This document shows, in pieces, positions 36,869-46,386 of a stretch of 64,000 nt of DNA. Location: assembly GCF_017301635.1 (NCBI RefSeq), contig NZ_CP071091.1, positions 4,786,001-4,850,000 of the forward strand, given 5' to 3'. Under the pieces are notes generated by a model. It worked only from the letters and a program-made list of their open reading frames with translations, did not search any database and was not told the origin of the DNA. Position numbers and translations under genes: made by a program. The number at the start of each line of letters is the position of its first letter. Position 1 is the stretch's first letter. This DNA comes from Myxococcus landrumus. GTDB lineage: Bacteria > Myxococcota > Myxococcia > Myxococcales > Myxococcaceae.

Positions 36869-39007
36869 CTACTCCGTCGCGGGCCTCCTCAAGACCATCA
36901 GCGAACGCCCCGCCACCTGCACCTTGCCCCCCGCGGGCGTGTGGGTGCGGGGGGAAGCCCCCGCCGTGGCCGTGTCCACCACCTGCTCCCAGTCCGCGCC
37001 CCACTCCAGCGCCGGCAGCAGGAAGGAGATGGGCTCGTGGTGGGCGTTCATCAGCACCAGCAACGTGTCACCCACAATCCGGTTGCCCTCCTCGTCCGGC
37101 GCGGCGATGGCATCCCCGCCCAACAGGAAGGCGAGCGAGCGGACATAGGGCTTCTCCCAGTCGTCCTTGCGCATCTCCTTGCCGTCGGGGCGGAACCACG
37201 CCAGGTCCTTCAGCTCGCTGTCCCACATGTGCGCGCCGCGGAAGAAGCGGCGCTTGCGGAGGACAGGCTGCTCGCGGCGCAGCCGGGTCAACCGGCTGGT
37301 GAACTCCAGGAGCGCCGACTGCGACTCGGTCAGCTCCCAGTTCACCCACGACAGCGCGTTGTCCTGACAGTAGGCGTTGTTGTTGCCCCGCTGGGTGCGG
37401 CCCATCTCGTCGCCCGCCACCAGCATGGGCACGCCCTGGGACAGGAAGAGCGTGGACAGGAAGTTGCGCTTCTGCTGCTCGCGCAGGGCGTTCACCTTCG
37501 CGTCGTTCGTCTCGCCCTCCACCCCGCAGTTCCAGGAGTGGTTGTCGTTGCCGCCGTCGCGGTTCTCCTCGCCGTTGGCCTCGTTGTGCTTGTCGTTGTA
37601 GGTGACCAGGTCGTGCAGGGTGAAGCCGTCGTGCGCGGTGACGAAGTTGACGCTCGCGGCGGGCTTGCGGCCGGACAGCGCATACAGGTCCGAGCTGCCC
37701 GTGAGCCGGTAGCCAATCTCCGCCGCCTGCCGGTCATCGCCCTTCCAATAGCGGCGGATGGTGTCGCGGTACTTGCCGTTCCACTCGCTCCACAGCACCG
37801 GGAAGTTGCCCACCTGGTAGCCGAAGTCGCCCACGTCCCAGGGCTCGGAGATGAGCTTCACCCGGCTGAGCACCGGGTCCTGGTGGACAATCTGGAAGAA
37901 GGCCGCGCGCGTGTCGTAGCCGTGCCTGTCGCGCCCCAGCGTGGTGGCCAGGTCGAAGCGGAACCCGTCGACGTGCATCACCTCCACCCAGTAGCGCAGC
38001 GAGTCCGCCACCAGCTTCAGCGCGTACGGGTGCGTGGCGTTCCACGAGTTGCCCGTCCCGGTGACGTCCAGGTAGTAGCGAGGGTCCTTCTCCGTGAGCC
38101 GGTAGTACGCCCCGTTGTCCAGGCCCTTGAAGGACAGCGTGGGCCCCAGGTGGTTGCCCTCGCAGGTGTGGTTGTAGACCACGTCGAGGATGACCTCGAT
38201 GCCCGCCTGGTGCAGCGCCTTCACCATGGCCTTGAACTCGGCCACCTGCTCGCCACGGGAGCCAGAGGCGCTGTAGCGCGCGTCGGGCGCGAAGTAGCCC
38301 AGCGTGCTGTAGCCCCAGTAGTTGGTCAGCCCGCGCTCGGCGAGGAACGGCTCGTCGACGATGTGGTGGATGGGCAGAAGCTCCACCGCGGTGACGCCCA
38401 CCTTCTTCAGGTGCTCGATGGCGGCCGGGTGCCCCAGGCCCGCATACGTTCCGCGCAGGGCTTCTGGCACACGGGGGTGCAGCTTCGTGAAGCCCTTGAC
38501 GTGCAGCTCGTAGAGGACCGTCTGGTGCCACGGCACGCCCGGCGGGGTGTCACCTTCCCAGTCGAACGTGTCCTCCAGCACCACGGCCTTGGGCACGGCC
38601 GCCGCGTCATCCCGCTTGTCGAGGACCAGGTCCTCGTCCTTGCCCCCCGTCACGTGGGCATAGATGGGCGCGCCGTAGTCCACGCCGCCGTGGAGCGCGC
38701 GCGCATACGGGTCCACCAGCAGCTTGTGGGGATTGAAGCGCAGGCCCTTCTTCGGCTCGAACGGCCCGTGGACGCGCAGGCCGTAGAGCGTGCCGGGCTT
38801 CAGGTCCGGCACATAGCCATGCCACACCTGATGCGTCGTCTCGAGCAGGGGAAAGCGGCGCGTCTCCCTCGAGGGCTCCTGTGCATCGTAGAGGCAGACC
38901 TCCACCTTCTTCGCGTGCTCGCTGAAGACGGCGAAGTTGACCCCGTGTCCGTCGTACGTGGCGCCCAGGGGGAACGGCTTCCCTGGAAGCACCTCGGCCC
39001 TCCTCAT
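36869..39007 (-). CDS. glgX: Glycogen debranching protein GlgX
   Basis: A 712-residue GH13 enzyme that cuts alpha-1,6 branches from glycogen. The N-terminal CBM48 domain (residues about 10-110) begins with GATYDGHGVNFAVFSEHA. The catalytic barrel has VVYNHTCEGN, DGFRFDLATTLGRD with the nucleophile aspartate, SEPWDVGD with the acid/base glutamate, and NFVTAHDGFTLHD. The length matches GlgX. It overlaps treY by 4 bases. GlgX supplies linear maltodextrins, which are the substrate of TreY. Confidence 0.95.
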   Translation of the reverse strand: MRRAEVLPGKPFPLGATYDGHGVNFAVFSEHAKKVEVCLYDAQEPSRETRRFPLLETTHQVWHGYVPDLKPGTLYGLRVHGPFEPKKGLRFNPHKLLVDPYARALHGGVDYGAPIYAHVTGGKDEDLVLDKRDDAAAVPKAVVLEDTFDWEGDTPPGVPWHQTVLYELHVKGFTKLHPRVPEALRGTYAGLGHPAAIEHLKKVGVTAVELLPIHHIVDEPFLAERGLTNYWGYSTLGYFAPDARYSASGSRGEQVAEFKAMVKALHQAGIEVILDVVYNHTCEGNHLGPTLSFKGLDNGAYYRLTEKDPRYYLDVTGTGNSWNATHPYALKLVADSLRYWVEVMHVDGFRFDLATTLGRDRHGYDTRAAFFQIVHQDPVLSRVKLISEPWDVGDFGYQVGNFPVLWSEWNGKYRDTIRRYWKGDDRQAAEIGYRLTGSSDLYALSGRKPAASVNFVTAHDGFTLHDLVTYNDKHNEANGEENRDGGNDNHSWNCGVEGETNDAKVNALREQQKRNFLSTLFLSQGVPMLVAGDEMGRTQRGNNNAYCQDNALSWVNWELTESQSALLEFTSRLTRLRREQPVLRKRRFFRGAHMWDSELKDLAWFRPDGKEMRKDDWEKPYVRSLAFLLGGDAIAAPDEEGNRIVGDTLLVLMNAHHEPISFLLPALEWGADWEQVVDTATAGASPRTHTPAGGKVQVAGRSLMVLRRPATE

Positions 39008-42000
39008 CCCGCGCTCCTCTCCAGCAGCACCACCGGGAACCCCGACAGGAGCGGCGCGAGGGGCAGCACCACGCCACCCACCCCACGCTCGGGCCGCACC
39101 TGCCGACCGGTGAAGACATCGCGGAACATCATGCCCGCATATGCCTCGGGAAGGTCCAGGAACGTGCCGGCGTAGGCACCCGCGAGCCCCTCCGGTGACT
39201 CCAGCGCGGACAGGACGTAGCGTGGCGCACAGACCACCACGCCCGCATCCTCCCGCTCCCGAGCGAAGGCCACCGCCGTCTGGGCCCTCGCGCCCGACAG
39301 CTCCAACGCCCGGTAGCCTCCGGAGCGGAACAGCTCCGAAAGGCGCAAGCGCAGCCGCAGCACCTGCGACACGAGGAAGAGCTTCACGCGGCCATCATCC
39401 ATGTCCGCGGTCAGCCGCGCGCACAGCCCGGCCCGGTCCTCCGCCACCTGGGCGTCCAGCGCCTCCAGCATCCGCGAGCGGGCCTCGAAGTCCACCGGCC
39501 GCCGGTTGTCCGGGTCCACCAGCGACAAGTCCCACAGCTCGCAGCCCTGGTAGGTGTCCGCGACGCCGGGCGAGGCCAGCTTCAGGAGGAGCTGCCCCAG
39601 CGCGTTGTGCTGCCCCGCGCGCTCCAGGCGCCGCTTGAAGACCCGCACCTCCTCCAGGAACGAGGCGCCCTTCTCCGGCTCGAAGCACGCGTCCACGAAG
39701 CGCGCCACCGCTTCGTCGTAGGCGCTGTCCGGATTGGTCCACGAGGTGCGGACCTTCGCCTCCTTGATGGCCTTGGCCATGTACTCGCGCATCCGCCGGT
39801 GGAAGTCCGCGTGGCCCTCGGCGGAGAGGGACTCCCCCATGGGCCAGGCGCCCACCAACGTCTGGAGGAAGAGATACACGTCGTTCGCGCTGGGCGCGGG
39901 CCCCGAGGGCAAGGCCACCGCCCACTTCTCCGTGAGGCGCAGCCAGCGCCGGGCCAGCTTGCGCCAGTCCTCCGGCACCTCCGTCAGCACGTTGATGCGC
40001 GCGCGCACGTCCTCGCTTCTCTTGGTGTCGTGGGTGCTGGAGGTGAGCTGGCTCGAGGGCCAGCGCTCCGCGCGTTCCTGGTTGCGCAGGTGGAAGGTGT
40101 TGGCGCGCACGCCGAAGCGCTCCGGCTCGCCGCCCACCTCGTTGAGACTCACCAGCCGGTTGTAGATGTAGAAGACGGTGTCCTCCAGCCCCTTGGCCAT
40201 GACGGGCCCGGTCACCTGCTGGAGCTTCATCGCGAAGCGCAGCATCTCCGCGCGCTCGCGCTCATCGGACTGCTCCGGATAGCGGCGCAGGAGGATGTCG
40301 CGCAGGAAGTCGAAGATGGAGGCGTTGGTGGTGGCGTTGCGCTCCTTCGCGCGCTGGATGGTCCACTCCACGTACTGCACGTCGCGCGCATCCAGGCCCG
40401 GGCGCCAGCCGTCCACGTACGTGCGGTACACGGGGAACAGCGCGACGAACTCCACCAGCGCGCGCCGCAGCGAGTTGAGCGTGAAGTCGCGCGTGCGGCG
40501 GCTCATCTCGGAGATGCGGTTGAGCTCATGCGCCAGCACGTTGATTTCGCTGGCCATGGACACGCGCATGATGAGGAGCTTCTTCTGGTACACGAGCTCC
40601 GCGAAGTCCCCCGCCTCTCCCGTGAGTCGCGCGTACGTCTCCGTCAGGTGGGCTTCGGCCGCCGGGTGGACGAACAACCCGCTCACCGCGTTGGCGAAGC
40701 GGTAGCCGGTGGTCCCATGGACCGCCCACGCCTCGGGGATTCGCTCGCGTCCGCCCTGAATCTTCTCCACCACCACGTACAGCGCCTTGCGCAGGGGGCT
40801 TGCGGGATGCTCCGTCACCTCCGCGCGCCAGCGCTCCCGAAGCGAGCTCTCCACGCCAGGCCAGCGCGTGTCATCCCCCGCCAGCGCCTGGAGGAAGAGC
40901 GCGTGCGCGCGTTCGATGAAGTAGCCCTCCTGCAGGTCCAGGAAGTACGCGGTGGGGTCGAACAGGCCATCCGGGTGGTCGATGCGCAGCCCCGTGACAC
41001 AGCCCTCGCGCAGCCAGCGGAAGATGAGCGCGTGGGCTTCCTGGAAGACCTCCGGGTCCTCCACGCGAATGGCCGCCAGGCCGTTGATGTCGAAGAAGCG
41101 CCGGTAGTTGATCTCCTCGCCCGCCACCCGCCAGTGCGCCAGCCGGTAGCTGCACGAGGCCAGCACCGCGTCCAGCAGGTCGAACGAGCGCGGGTTGCCC
41201 GGCTCGCCGTTGAAGACGCGGACGTTGTCCTCGACGTACGCGGCGATGTCGGCGCTCGCGGCCACCACCGCGGCGAGGCGGCGCTTGATGACCTCCTTCT
41301 CGCGGTGGCGCTCGATGACCTTGGCGCGCTCCACCTCAGTGCGCAGCGGCAGGTGCTCGATGGCGGTGAGGATGGAGAGCAGCTCCACCATCGGCTCGGC
41401 CTCGGTGCCCAGCCGCGCCTCCAGCCGCTCCAGCCCATGGCGGAGGATGCGGCTGTACTGCCGGGGCGCCACTGGCAGGAGGTGCTCGTAGTAGTGGAGG
41501 AAGAAGGCGCCCTCGCGAAAGGACAGCTTCAGCTCCCCCCGCTCCAACACGATGCCGTACTGGTCTCCCAGGATGGGCAGGAGCACCTTGCCGTGCAGCT
41601 CCTCCTTCACCGGCGACCAGTCGATGTCGAAGTACTTCGCGTGGACGGACGAAGGGCCATTCTCCAGCACGTCGAACCACAGCCAGTTGCCGCGCTCGAT
41701 GCCCATGTGGTTGGGCACCACGTCCAGCACCTGCCCCAAACCATGCTCGCGCAACGTCGAGCACAAGGCCGCGTGGTCCTCCGCCGAGCCCACCTCCGGA
41801 TTGAGGTGCTGATGGTCCACGCAGTCGTAGCCGTGCGTGCTGCCCGGCGTGGCCTTGAGGTAGGGCGAGGCGTACAAGTCGCTCACGCCCAGCCGCGCCA
41901 GGAACGGCACCACCGCGCGCGCCTGCTGGAAGGTGAACCCTTGATGGAGCTGCACGCGGTACGTGGACAGCGGCGTGCGGGGACGCGCGCCCAGCTCCCC

Positions 42001-42105
42001 CTTCACGCGAGTGAACAAGTCCTCGGCCAGGGCTTCCGCGCTCAGCGTGGCCCCCGTTCCGCCCCCGGAGGCGCTCCCCTCTTCTTCCAATCCGTCGAGC
42101 AGCAT
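39004..42105 (-). CDS. treY: Malto-oligosyltrehalose synthase TreY
   Basis: A 1033-residue GH13 enzyme that converts the reducing end of maltodextrin into a trehalosyl unit. STYRVQLHQGFTFQQA, LYASPYLKATPGSTHGYD and VLDVVPNHMGI are the standard N-terminal blocks, and GLRIDHPDGLFDP holds the nucleophile aspartate. The length is about 100-300 residues above many TreY proteins; the first 35 or so residues are unconserved. The partner trehalohydrolase TreZ is not in the window. The order treY-glgX with overlapping ends suggests joint control of the glycogen-to-trehalose route. Confidence 0.93.
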   Translation of the reverse strand: MLLDGLEEEGSASGGGTGATLSAEALAEDLFTRVKGELGARPRTPLSTYRVQLHQGFTFQQARAVVPFLARLGVSDLYASPYLKATPGSTHGYDCVDHQHLNPEVGSAEDHAALCSTLREHGLGQVLDVVPNHMGIERGNWLWFDVLENGPSSVHAKYFDIDWSPVKEELHGKVLLPILGDQYGIVLERGELKLSFREGAFFLHYYEHLLPVAPRQYSRILRHGLERLEARLGTEAEPMVELLSILTAIEHLPLRTEVERAKVIERHREKEVIKRRLAAVVAASADIAAYVEDNVRVFNGEPGNPRSFDLLDAVLASCSYRLAHWRVAGEEINYRRFFDINGLAAIRVEDPEVFQEAHALIFRWLREGCVTGLRIDHPDGLFDPTAYFLDLQEGYFIERAHALFLQALAGDDTRWPGVESSLRERWRAEVTEHPASPLRKALYVVVEKIQGGRERIPEAWAVHGTTGYRFANAVSGLFVHPAAEAHLTETYARLTGEAGDFAELVYQKKLLIMRVSMASEINVLAHELNRISEMSRRTRDFTLNSLRRALVEFVALFPVYRTYVDGWRPGLDARDVQYVEWTIQRAKERNATTNASIFDFLRDILLRRYPEQSDERERAEMLRFAMKLQQVTGPVMAKGLEDTVFYIYNRLVSLNEVGGEPERFGVRANTFHLRNQERAERWPSSQLTSSTHDTKRSEDVRARINVLTEVPEDWRKLARRWLRLTEKWAVALPSGPAPSANDVYLFLQTLVGAWPMGESLSAEGHADFHRRMREYMAKAIKEAKVRTSWTNPDSAYDEAVARFVDACFEPEKGASFLEEVRVFKRRLERAGQHNALGQLLLKLASPGVADTYQGCELWDLSLVDPDNRRPVDFEARSRMLEALDAQVAEDRAGLCARLTADMDDGRVKLFLVSQVLRLRLRLSELFRSGGYRALELSGARAQTAVAFAREREDAGVVVCAPRYVLSALESPEGLAGAYAGTFLDLPEAYAGMMFRDVFTGRQVRPERGVGGVVLPLAPLLSGFPVVLLERSAG

Positions 42106-42244
42106 GCGGACCAGAGGTAGGGCGCCCCAGCGTCTCGCGCCAGCGTGGCCCCGGGCTTCCGCCCTCTACCCAACGCTCCAAGCGCTCGAAATGCCATGTC
42201 CCGCGCGAGAGGCTCGACGAATCTGTCCGCCAGTCATCGCCCGG

Positions 42245-42284
42245 AAAAAAGCAGAGGGCCCACCGATTCTTCTGGAGGGCCCTC
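42245..42284 (-). terminator. Intrinsic terminator after the SWIB gene
   Basis: On the minus strand GAGGGCCC (42284-42277) pairs with GGGCCCTC (42261-42254), followed by TGCTTTTTT. It lies 35 bases after the SWIB stop. A second small GC hairpin (CCGGGG/CCCCGG) lies between them. Confidence 0.75.
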
Positions 42285-42318
42285 GAGATGCATCAGCCGG
42301 GGAGGCCCCGGCGAAGGT

Positions 42319-42636
42319 TCAGCTCAGCTGCTTGTTCACCAGCGCGGTCATCTCGAACATGGTGACGTTCTTCTTGCCACCAAAGATGGGCTTGAGCTTG
42401 TCGTCGGCGTTGATCTGCCGCTTGTTCTTCGCATCCTGAAGATTGTTCTTCTTGATGTAAGCCCAGAGCTTCTTGACGACCTCGGTGCGCGGCAGCGGCT
42501 TGGAGCCGACAATCTCGGCCAGCGCGGCAGAAGGAGTCATCTCCTTCATGAACGACGCGTTCGGGGCGCGCTTCTTCGCAGCGGGAGCCTTCTTCGCAGC
42601 GGGGGCCTTCTTCGCAGCAGCTTTCTTGGCGGCCAT
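42319..42636 (-). CDS. SWIB/MDM2-domain protein with H1-like tail
   Basis: A 105-residue protein. The first ~28 residues are a basic Ala/Lys/Pro tail (KKAPAAKKAPAAKKRAP). The rest is a SWIB domain: SAALAEIVGSKPLPRTEVVK, LWAYIKKNNLQD, INADDKLKPIFGGK. SWIB domains are typical of eukaryotic chromatin remodelling and are also found as small proteins in chlamydiae and some other bacteria. DNA or chromatin-like compaction is the likely role. GGAGGAG lies just upstream of the ATG at 42636. Confidence 0.9.
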   Translation of the reverse strand: MAAKKAAAKKAPAAKKAPAAKKRAPNASFMKEMTPSAALAEIVGSKPLPRTEVVKKLWAYIKKNNLQDAKNKRQINADDKLKPIFGGKKNVTMFEMTALVNKQLS

Positions 42637-42729
42637 TCGTCTTGAGTCTCCTCCCCTCCGAAGGGGACGTTGTGCGGCCTCGCTTGAGTACAAAGCCAGT
42701 GCCGGTGGGGCGTTAGGTAGCACGCCCAA

Positions 42730-42920
42730 GCCCGAAAAACAGCCCTCTCCTGCGTTTTTCCCTCGGGGACCGCCCTACGCAACGCGTTTCATGCCCGAGA
42801 AACCGGCTCGGGAGCGTGCTTTTCGCTCGGCGCCCCCCCTCCTCCAACGCGTCCCGAGCCCGAAAAATCGGCCTCGCAGCCCTGTCTCCCCTCGGCGCGG
42901 ACCGATCAGCGGCGGGTGGA
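42730..42920. repeat. Three degenerate ~64-bp tandem repeats
   Basis: Units begin at 42730, 42793 and 42858. Each opens with GCCCGAAAAA or GCCCGAGAAA, carries a CGGC/CTC block, then CCCTCGG or GCTCGGCG about 32 bases later; the first two also carry CAACGCGT near the end. They fill much of the 378-base gap between the SWIB gene and the SDR gene, which has no convincing coding region. Confidence 0.6.
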
Positions 42921-43014
42921 GCGTCCCCGCCCATCGTTCTGCGCCGGAGACTCGCCCTCCTCGGGCGTGGGATTCCCCTTGCGGACCGGGTGTACTTTTT
43001 CGGATGAAACGCCC

Positions 43015-43998
43015 ATGAGAGCCCTCATCACCGGTGCCGGTGGCTTCCTCGGAGTCTGGCTGGCCCAAGCCCTCGCGGCGCGCGGCGACACCGTGACGTG
43101 CCTCCTGCGCCCGGGTGGAGATGCCTCCGGCCTCTCGGGAATCGACCACGCCCGCGCGGAGGGAGACGTGACGGACCCCGCCTCGCTGCGGCCCGCGGTG
43201 GAGGGACAGGACGTCGTCTTCCACCTCGCGGGGGTTCGCCGCGGCGCGACACGCGAGGACTTCATGCGCGTCAACGCCGAGGGCACCCGCCACCTGTGCG
43301 ACGCCATGGTGGCCGCGGGCCACCGTCCCCGGCTGGTGCTGGTGGGCTCGCTGGCGGCCATGGGCCCCTCCACCCCCGCCCGCCCGCATGTCGAGGAGGA
43401 CCCCTTCCAGCCCTACGAATGGTACGGCGAGAGCAAGGCAGAGGCGGAGCGCATCGCCTTCTCCTATGGAGACAGGCTGCCGGTGACGGTGTCCCGCCCG
43501 CCTCGCATCCTCGGCCCTCGGGACCGGGAGAACCTCACCTTCTTCCGGTTGGTGAAGAAGGGCCTGCGCCTGGAGCTCGGGGGTGGGCCCCGTCCTCTCA
43601 CCATGATTGACGTGGAGGACGTGGTGGACGCGCTCATCCTCCAGGCCGAGCACCCGCGCGCCGTGGGCGAGGCCTTCTTCTGCGCGGGCCCCGGTGGCAA
43701 GACGCTCTCGCTGGAGGGCGTCCAGGACCTGTGCGCCCAGGCCCTGGGGCTGCGGCCCCGCACGACGCGGGTCAGCCCCTGGGTGCTGAAGACCTTCGCC
43801 TCGGTGGCCGATGGCATCTCCCGCGTGTCCGGGCACAAGCTGCCCTTGAACCGGAAGCTGGCGCGGCAGCTGCTCGCGCCCGCCTGGACCTGCTCCGGCG
43901 CGAAGGCCGAGCGCCTCCTCGGGTTTTCCCCCCAGAGAGACCTGGAAGACTCCATTCGCCGCAGCGCCATCTGGTACGTCGAACACGGCTGGCTCTAG
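43015..43998 (+). CDS. NAD-dependent epimerase/dehydratase, first gene of the elb-like operon
   Basis: A 327-residue extended SDR. The nucleotide loop is ITGAGGFLGVWLA, and the catalytic Tyr and Lys are in YEWYGESKAEAE. It resembles the 3-beta-hydroxysteroid dehydrogenase/epimerase branch. The substrate is unknown, but as first gene before the HAD, LarA-like and ElbD genes it should act on a lipid intermediate or precursor. The ATG at 43015 gives the standard N-terminus. The gap to the HAD gene is 88 bases. Confidence 0.85.
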   Translation: MRALITGAGGFLGVWLAQALAARGDTVTCLLRPGGDASGLSGIDHARAEGDVTDPASLRPAVEGQDVVFHLAGVRRGATREDFMRVNAEGTRHLCDAMVAAGHRPRLVLVGSLAAMGPSTPARPHVEEDPFQPYEWYGESKAEAERIAFSYGDRLPVTVSRPPRILGPRDRENLTFFRLVKKGLRLELGGGPRPLTMIDVEDVVDALILQAEHPRAVGEAFFCAGPGGKTLSLEGVQDLCAQALGLRPRTTRVSPWVLKTFASVADGISRVSGHKLPLNRKLARQLLAPAWTCSGAKAERLLGFSPQRDLEDSIRRSAIWYVEHGWL

Positions 43999-44086
43999 CC
44001 ATGCTAGCAGGGGTAGGAGGGAGTCCTCCCCCGTCCTAGCGTCGTTGACCTCACCCCCCTTGGAGTGTCAGGAAGCCCGCTGCCAC

Positions 44087-44752
44087 ATGCCCTCGAAAGC
44101 CGCATTTTTCGATGTCGACGGGACGCTCGTGAAGACGAACGTCGTCCACGTCTACGCGTACTACGCGATGAACCGGGGCTCCGTGTTGGGCATGGCGGGG
44201 CGGACGCTGAGCACCGCCCTGAGCATCCCGCTCTTCGGAGCCATGGACACGTTGGACCGCAAGACGTTCAACGAGTTCTTCTACCGCTACTACGCGGGGT
44301 TGAGTGAGGACCGGCTCATCACCATCGCCGAAGACATGTTCGAGGACGTGCTGCGGCCCGCACTCTTCGCGCAGTCCCAGGACCTCATCGACCAGGCGCG
44401 CCGCAGCGGGTGCAAGGTCGTGCTCGTCACCGGCGCGCTGGACTTCACCATGCGTCCGCTCGCCCGGCACCTGGGCGCCGACGACATGATCGCCAACAAG
44501 ATGCAGTTCGTGGGCGGCAAGGCCACCGGCAAGGTGATTCCGCCCATCATCGAGGGCGCCAACAAGGCCAACGCCATCCGCGCCTACTGCACCAAGGAGG
44601 GCCTGACGCTGGACAAGTGTCACGGCTACTCCGACAGCGCCTCTGACTACGCCATGCTCGCGGTGGTGGGCCGTCCCACCGCGGTGAACCCGGACCTGCG
44701 GCTGCGCTCCATCGCGCGCGCCTACAACTGGCCCATCCTCGACCTCAAGTAA
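44087..44752 (+). CDS. HAD-IB family phosphatase
   Basis: A 221-residue HAD hydrolase. AAFFDVDGTLVKTN holds the nucleophile aspartate, VVLVTGALDF is motif II, the conserved lysine is in GANKANAIRAYC and GYSDSASDYAML is the metal-binding motif. HAD-IB enzymes dephosphorylate serine or acyl/lysophosphate-type substrates; cleavage of a phospholipid intermediate fits the operon. AGGAAG precedes the ATG at 44087. A TAGCGT hexamer at 44037-44042 could serve an internal promoter. Confidence 0.85.
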   Translation: MPSKAAFFDVDGTLVKTNVVHVYAYYAMNRGSVLGMAGRTLSTALSIPLFGAMDTLDRKTFNEFFYRYYAGLSEDRLITIAEDMFEDVLRPALFAQSQDLIDQARRSGCKVVLVTGALDFTMRPLARHLGADDMIANKMQFVGGKATGKVIPPIIEGANKANAIRAYCTKEGLTLDKCHGYSDSASDYAMLAVVGRPTAVNPDLRLRSIARAYNWPILDLK

Positions 44753-44767
44753 GGCCCCCTTTCTCCC

Positions 44768-46378
44768 ATGCGCCCGTTCAAGACGCTCCAGAAGCTGTAC
44801 GACGAGGAAAGCCAGGTCGTCATCACCGAGAAGGGCAGCCCCCCGCGCGCCCTCTTCTACGGTGAGGGATTCCTCCAGGAAGACCTGCCCGTGGGCACCC
44901 GGGTCATCTTCCCCCGTCCGCCCATGGCCGGCGTGCCCAACGTCAAGGCCGCCATCCGCTGGGCCATCAACCACCCGGAGGGCATGGACCCGCTGCACGC
45001 GCTGCTCAAGCCCGGCATGCGCCTGACGTGTGTCATCGACGACATCAGCGTGCCCCTGCCCCCCATGGTGACGCCCGACGTGCGTCAGTCCATCCTGGAG
45101 GTGGTGCTGGAGCTGGCCGCCGACAGCGGCGTGGATGACGTGCACCTGGTCATCGCCAACGCGCTGCACCGCCGCATGACGGAGGCGGAGATGCGGCGCA
45201 TGGTGGGGCAGAAGATCTACGACGCCTACTATCCGGACCGCTACTACAACCACGACGCGGAGGACCCGGACGGCATCGTCGCCCTGGAGCGCACCGCGCA
45301 CGGTGAAGAGGTCTCCGTCAACCGCCGCGTCGCGGAGAGCGACCTCATCATCTATGTGAACGTGAACTTCGTGCCCATGAACGGCGGGCACAAGTCCATG
45401 GGCACCGGCGTCTCCAACTACAAGTCGCTCCGGCACCACCACAATCCGAAGACCATCCGCGAGTCGGACAGCTACATGGAGCCGAAGTCCAGCGCGCTCT
45501 ATCGCAGCAACGAGCGCATTGGCCGCAACATCGACAAGCACCTGAAGGTCTTCCACATCGAGACCACGCTGAACAACCGCATGTTCGGCGCGCCCACGGA
45601 CTTCCTGGCCAAGAAGGAAGAGGACTACACCGAGGCGGACCGGCTGAAGTTCCAGGCCATGCGCTACACGCTGTCGAAGCTGCCTCGCGCCGCGGCGCGC
45701 AAGGTGCTCAACGCCATCCCCGCACCGTACGACGTCACGGGCGTGTATGCCGGCGCCACCGAGCCCACGCACGCCAAGACGCTGGAGACCAGCTGGAAGC
45801 AGTACGTGGTGCCGGTGGAGGGGCAGAGCGACATCGTCATCTTCCCCATCCCGTTCGTCTCGCCGTACAGCGTCAACTCCATCCTCAACCCGCTGCTCGT
45901 GCAGGTGATGGGGCTGGGCTACTTCTTCAACCTCAACCGCGGCGTGCCGCTGGTGAAGAAGGGCGGCGTGCTCATCCTGCTGCACCCGGCCTACGACGAG
46001 TTCGACCCGGAGCACCACCCCAGCTACATCGAGTTCTTCCACCGGCTGCTGCCGGAGACGCGCGACTCCATGAAGCTGGAGCACAAGTACGAGAAGGAGT
46101 TCGCGGAGAACCCCAGCTACGTGCACCTGTACCGCAAGAACAACGCCTACCACGGCGTGCACCCGTTCTACATGTGGTACTGGGGCGAGAATGGCCGCCA
46201 GCACGTGGGCAAGGTCATCGTCGCGGGCGCGGAGAACAACCACGTCCCGGCGCTGATGGGCTGGGACCGCACCGACACGCTCACCGAGGCCATCGAGGAG
46301 GCGCGCGGCTTCATGGGCCGCTCGGCCACCATCAGCCTGCTGCGCATTGCTCCCACGGTGATGGTGGACGTGAAGTGA
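44768..46378 (+). CDS. LarA-like (DUF2088) nickel-pincer racemase family protein
   Basis: A 536-residue member of the lactate racemase LarA superfamily. [26 protein letters not shown] and [14 protein letters not shown] match the blocks that, in LarA, hold substrate and the nickel-pincer nucleotide histidines and lysine. The chain is about 110 residues longer than LarA. It presumably epimerises or oxidoreduces a 2-hydroxy group, but the substrate in this lipid operon is unknown. The cofactor genes larB, larC and larE are not in the window. Spacing to neighbours is 15 and 8 bases. Confidence 0.8.
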   Translation: MRPFKTLQKLYDEESQVVITEKGSPPRALFYGEGFLQEDLPVGTRVIFPRPPMAGVPNVKAAIRWAINHPEGMDPLHALLKPGMRLTCVIDDISVPLPPMVTPDVRQSILEVVLELAADSGVDDVHLVIANALHRRMTEAEMRRMVGQKIYDAYYPDRYYNHDAEDPDGIVALERTAHGEEVSVNRRVAESDLIIYVNVNFVPMNGGHKSMGTGVSNYKSLRHHHNPKTIRESDSYMEPKSSALYRSNERIGRNIDKHLKVFHIETTLNNRMFGAPTDFLAKKEEDYTEADRLKFQAMRYTLSKLPRAAARKVLNAIPAPYDVTGVYAGATEPTHAKTLETSWKQYVVPVEGQSDIVIFPIPFVSPYSVNSILNPLLVQVMGLGYFFNLNRGVPLVKKGGVLILLHPAYDEFDPEHHPSYIEFFHRLLPETRDSMKLEHKYEKEFAENPSYVHLYRKNNAYHGVHPFYMWYWGENGRQHVGKVIVAGAENNHVPALMGWDRTDTLTEAIEEARGFMGRSATISLLRIAPTVMVDVK

Positions 46379-46386
46379 GGACGGAC

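Noticed and set aside
42730-42920. CRISPR array interpretation of the 64-bp repeats
   Set aside because: The units are contiguous and degenerate, without short identical repeats separated by unique spacers, and no cas gene is present in the window.
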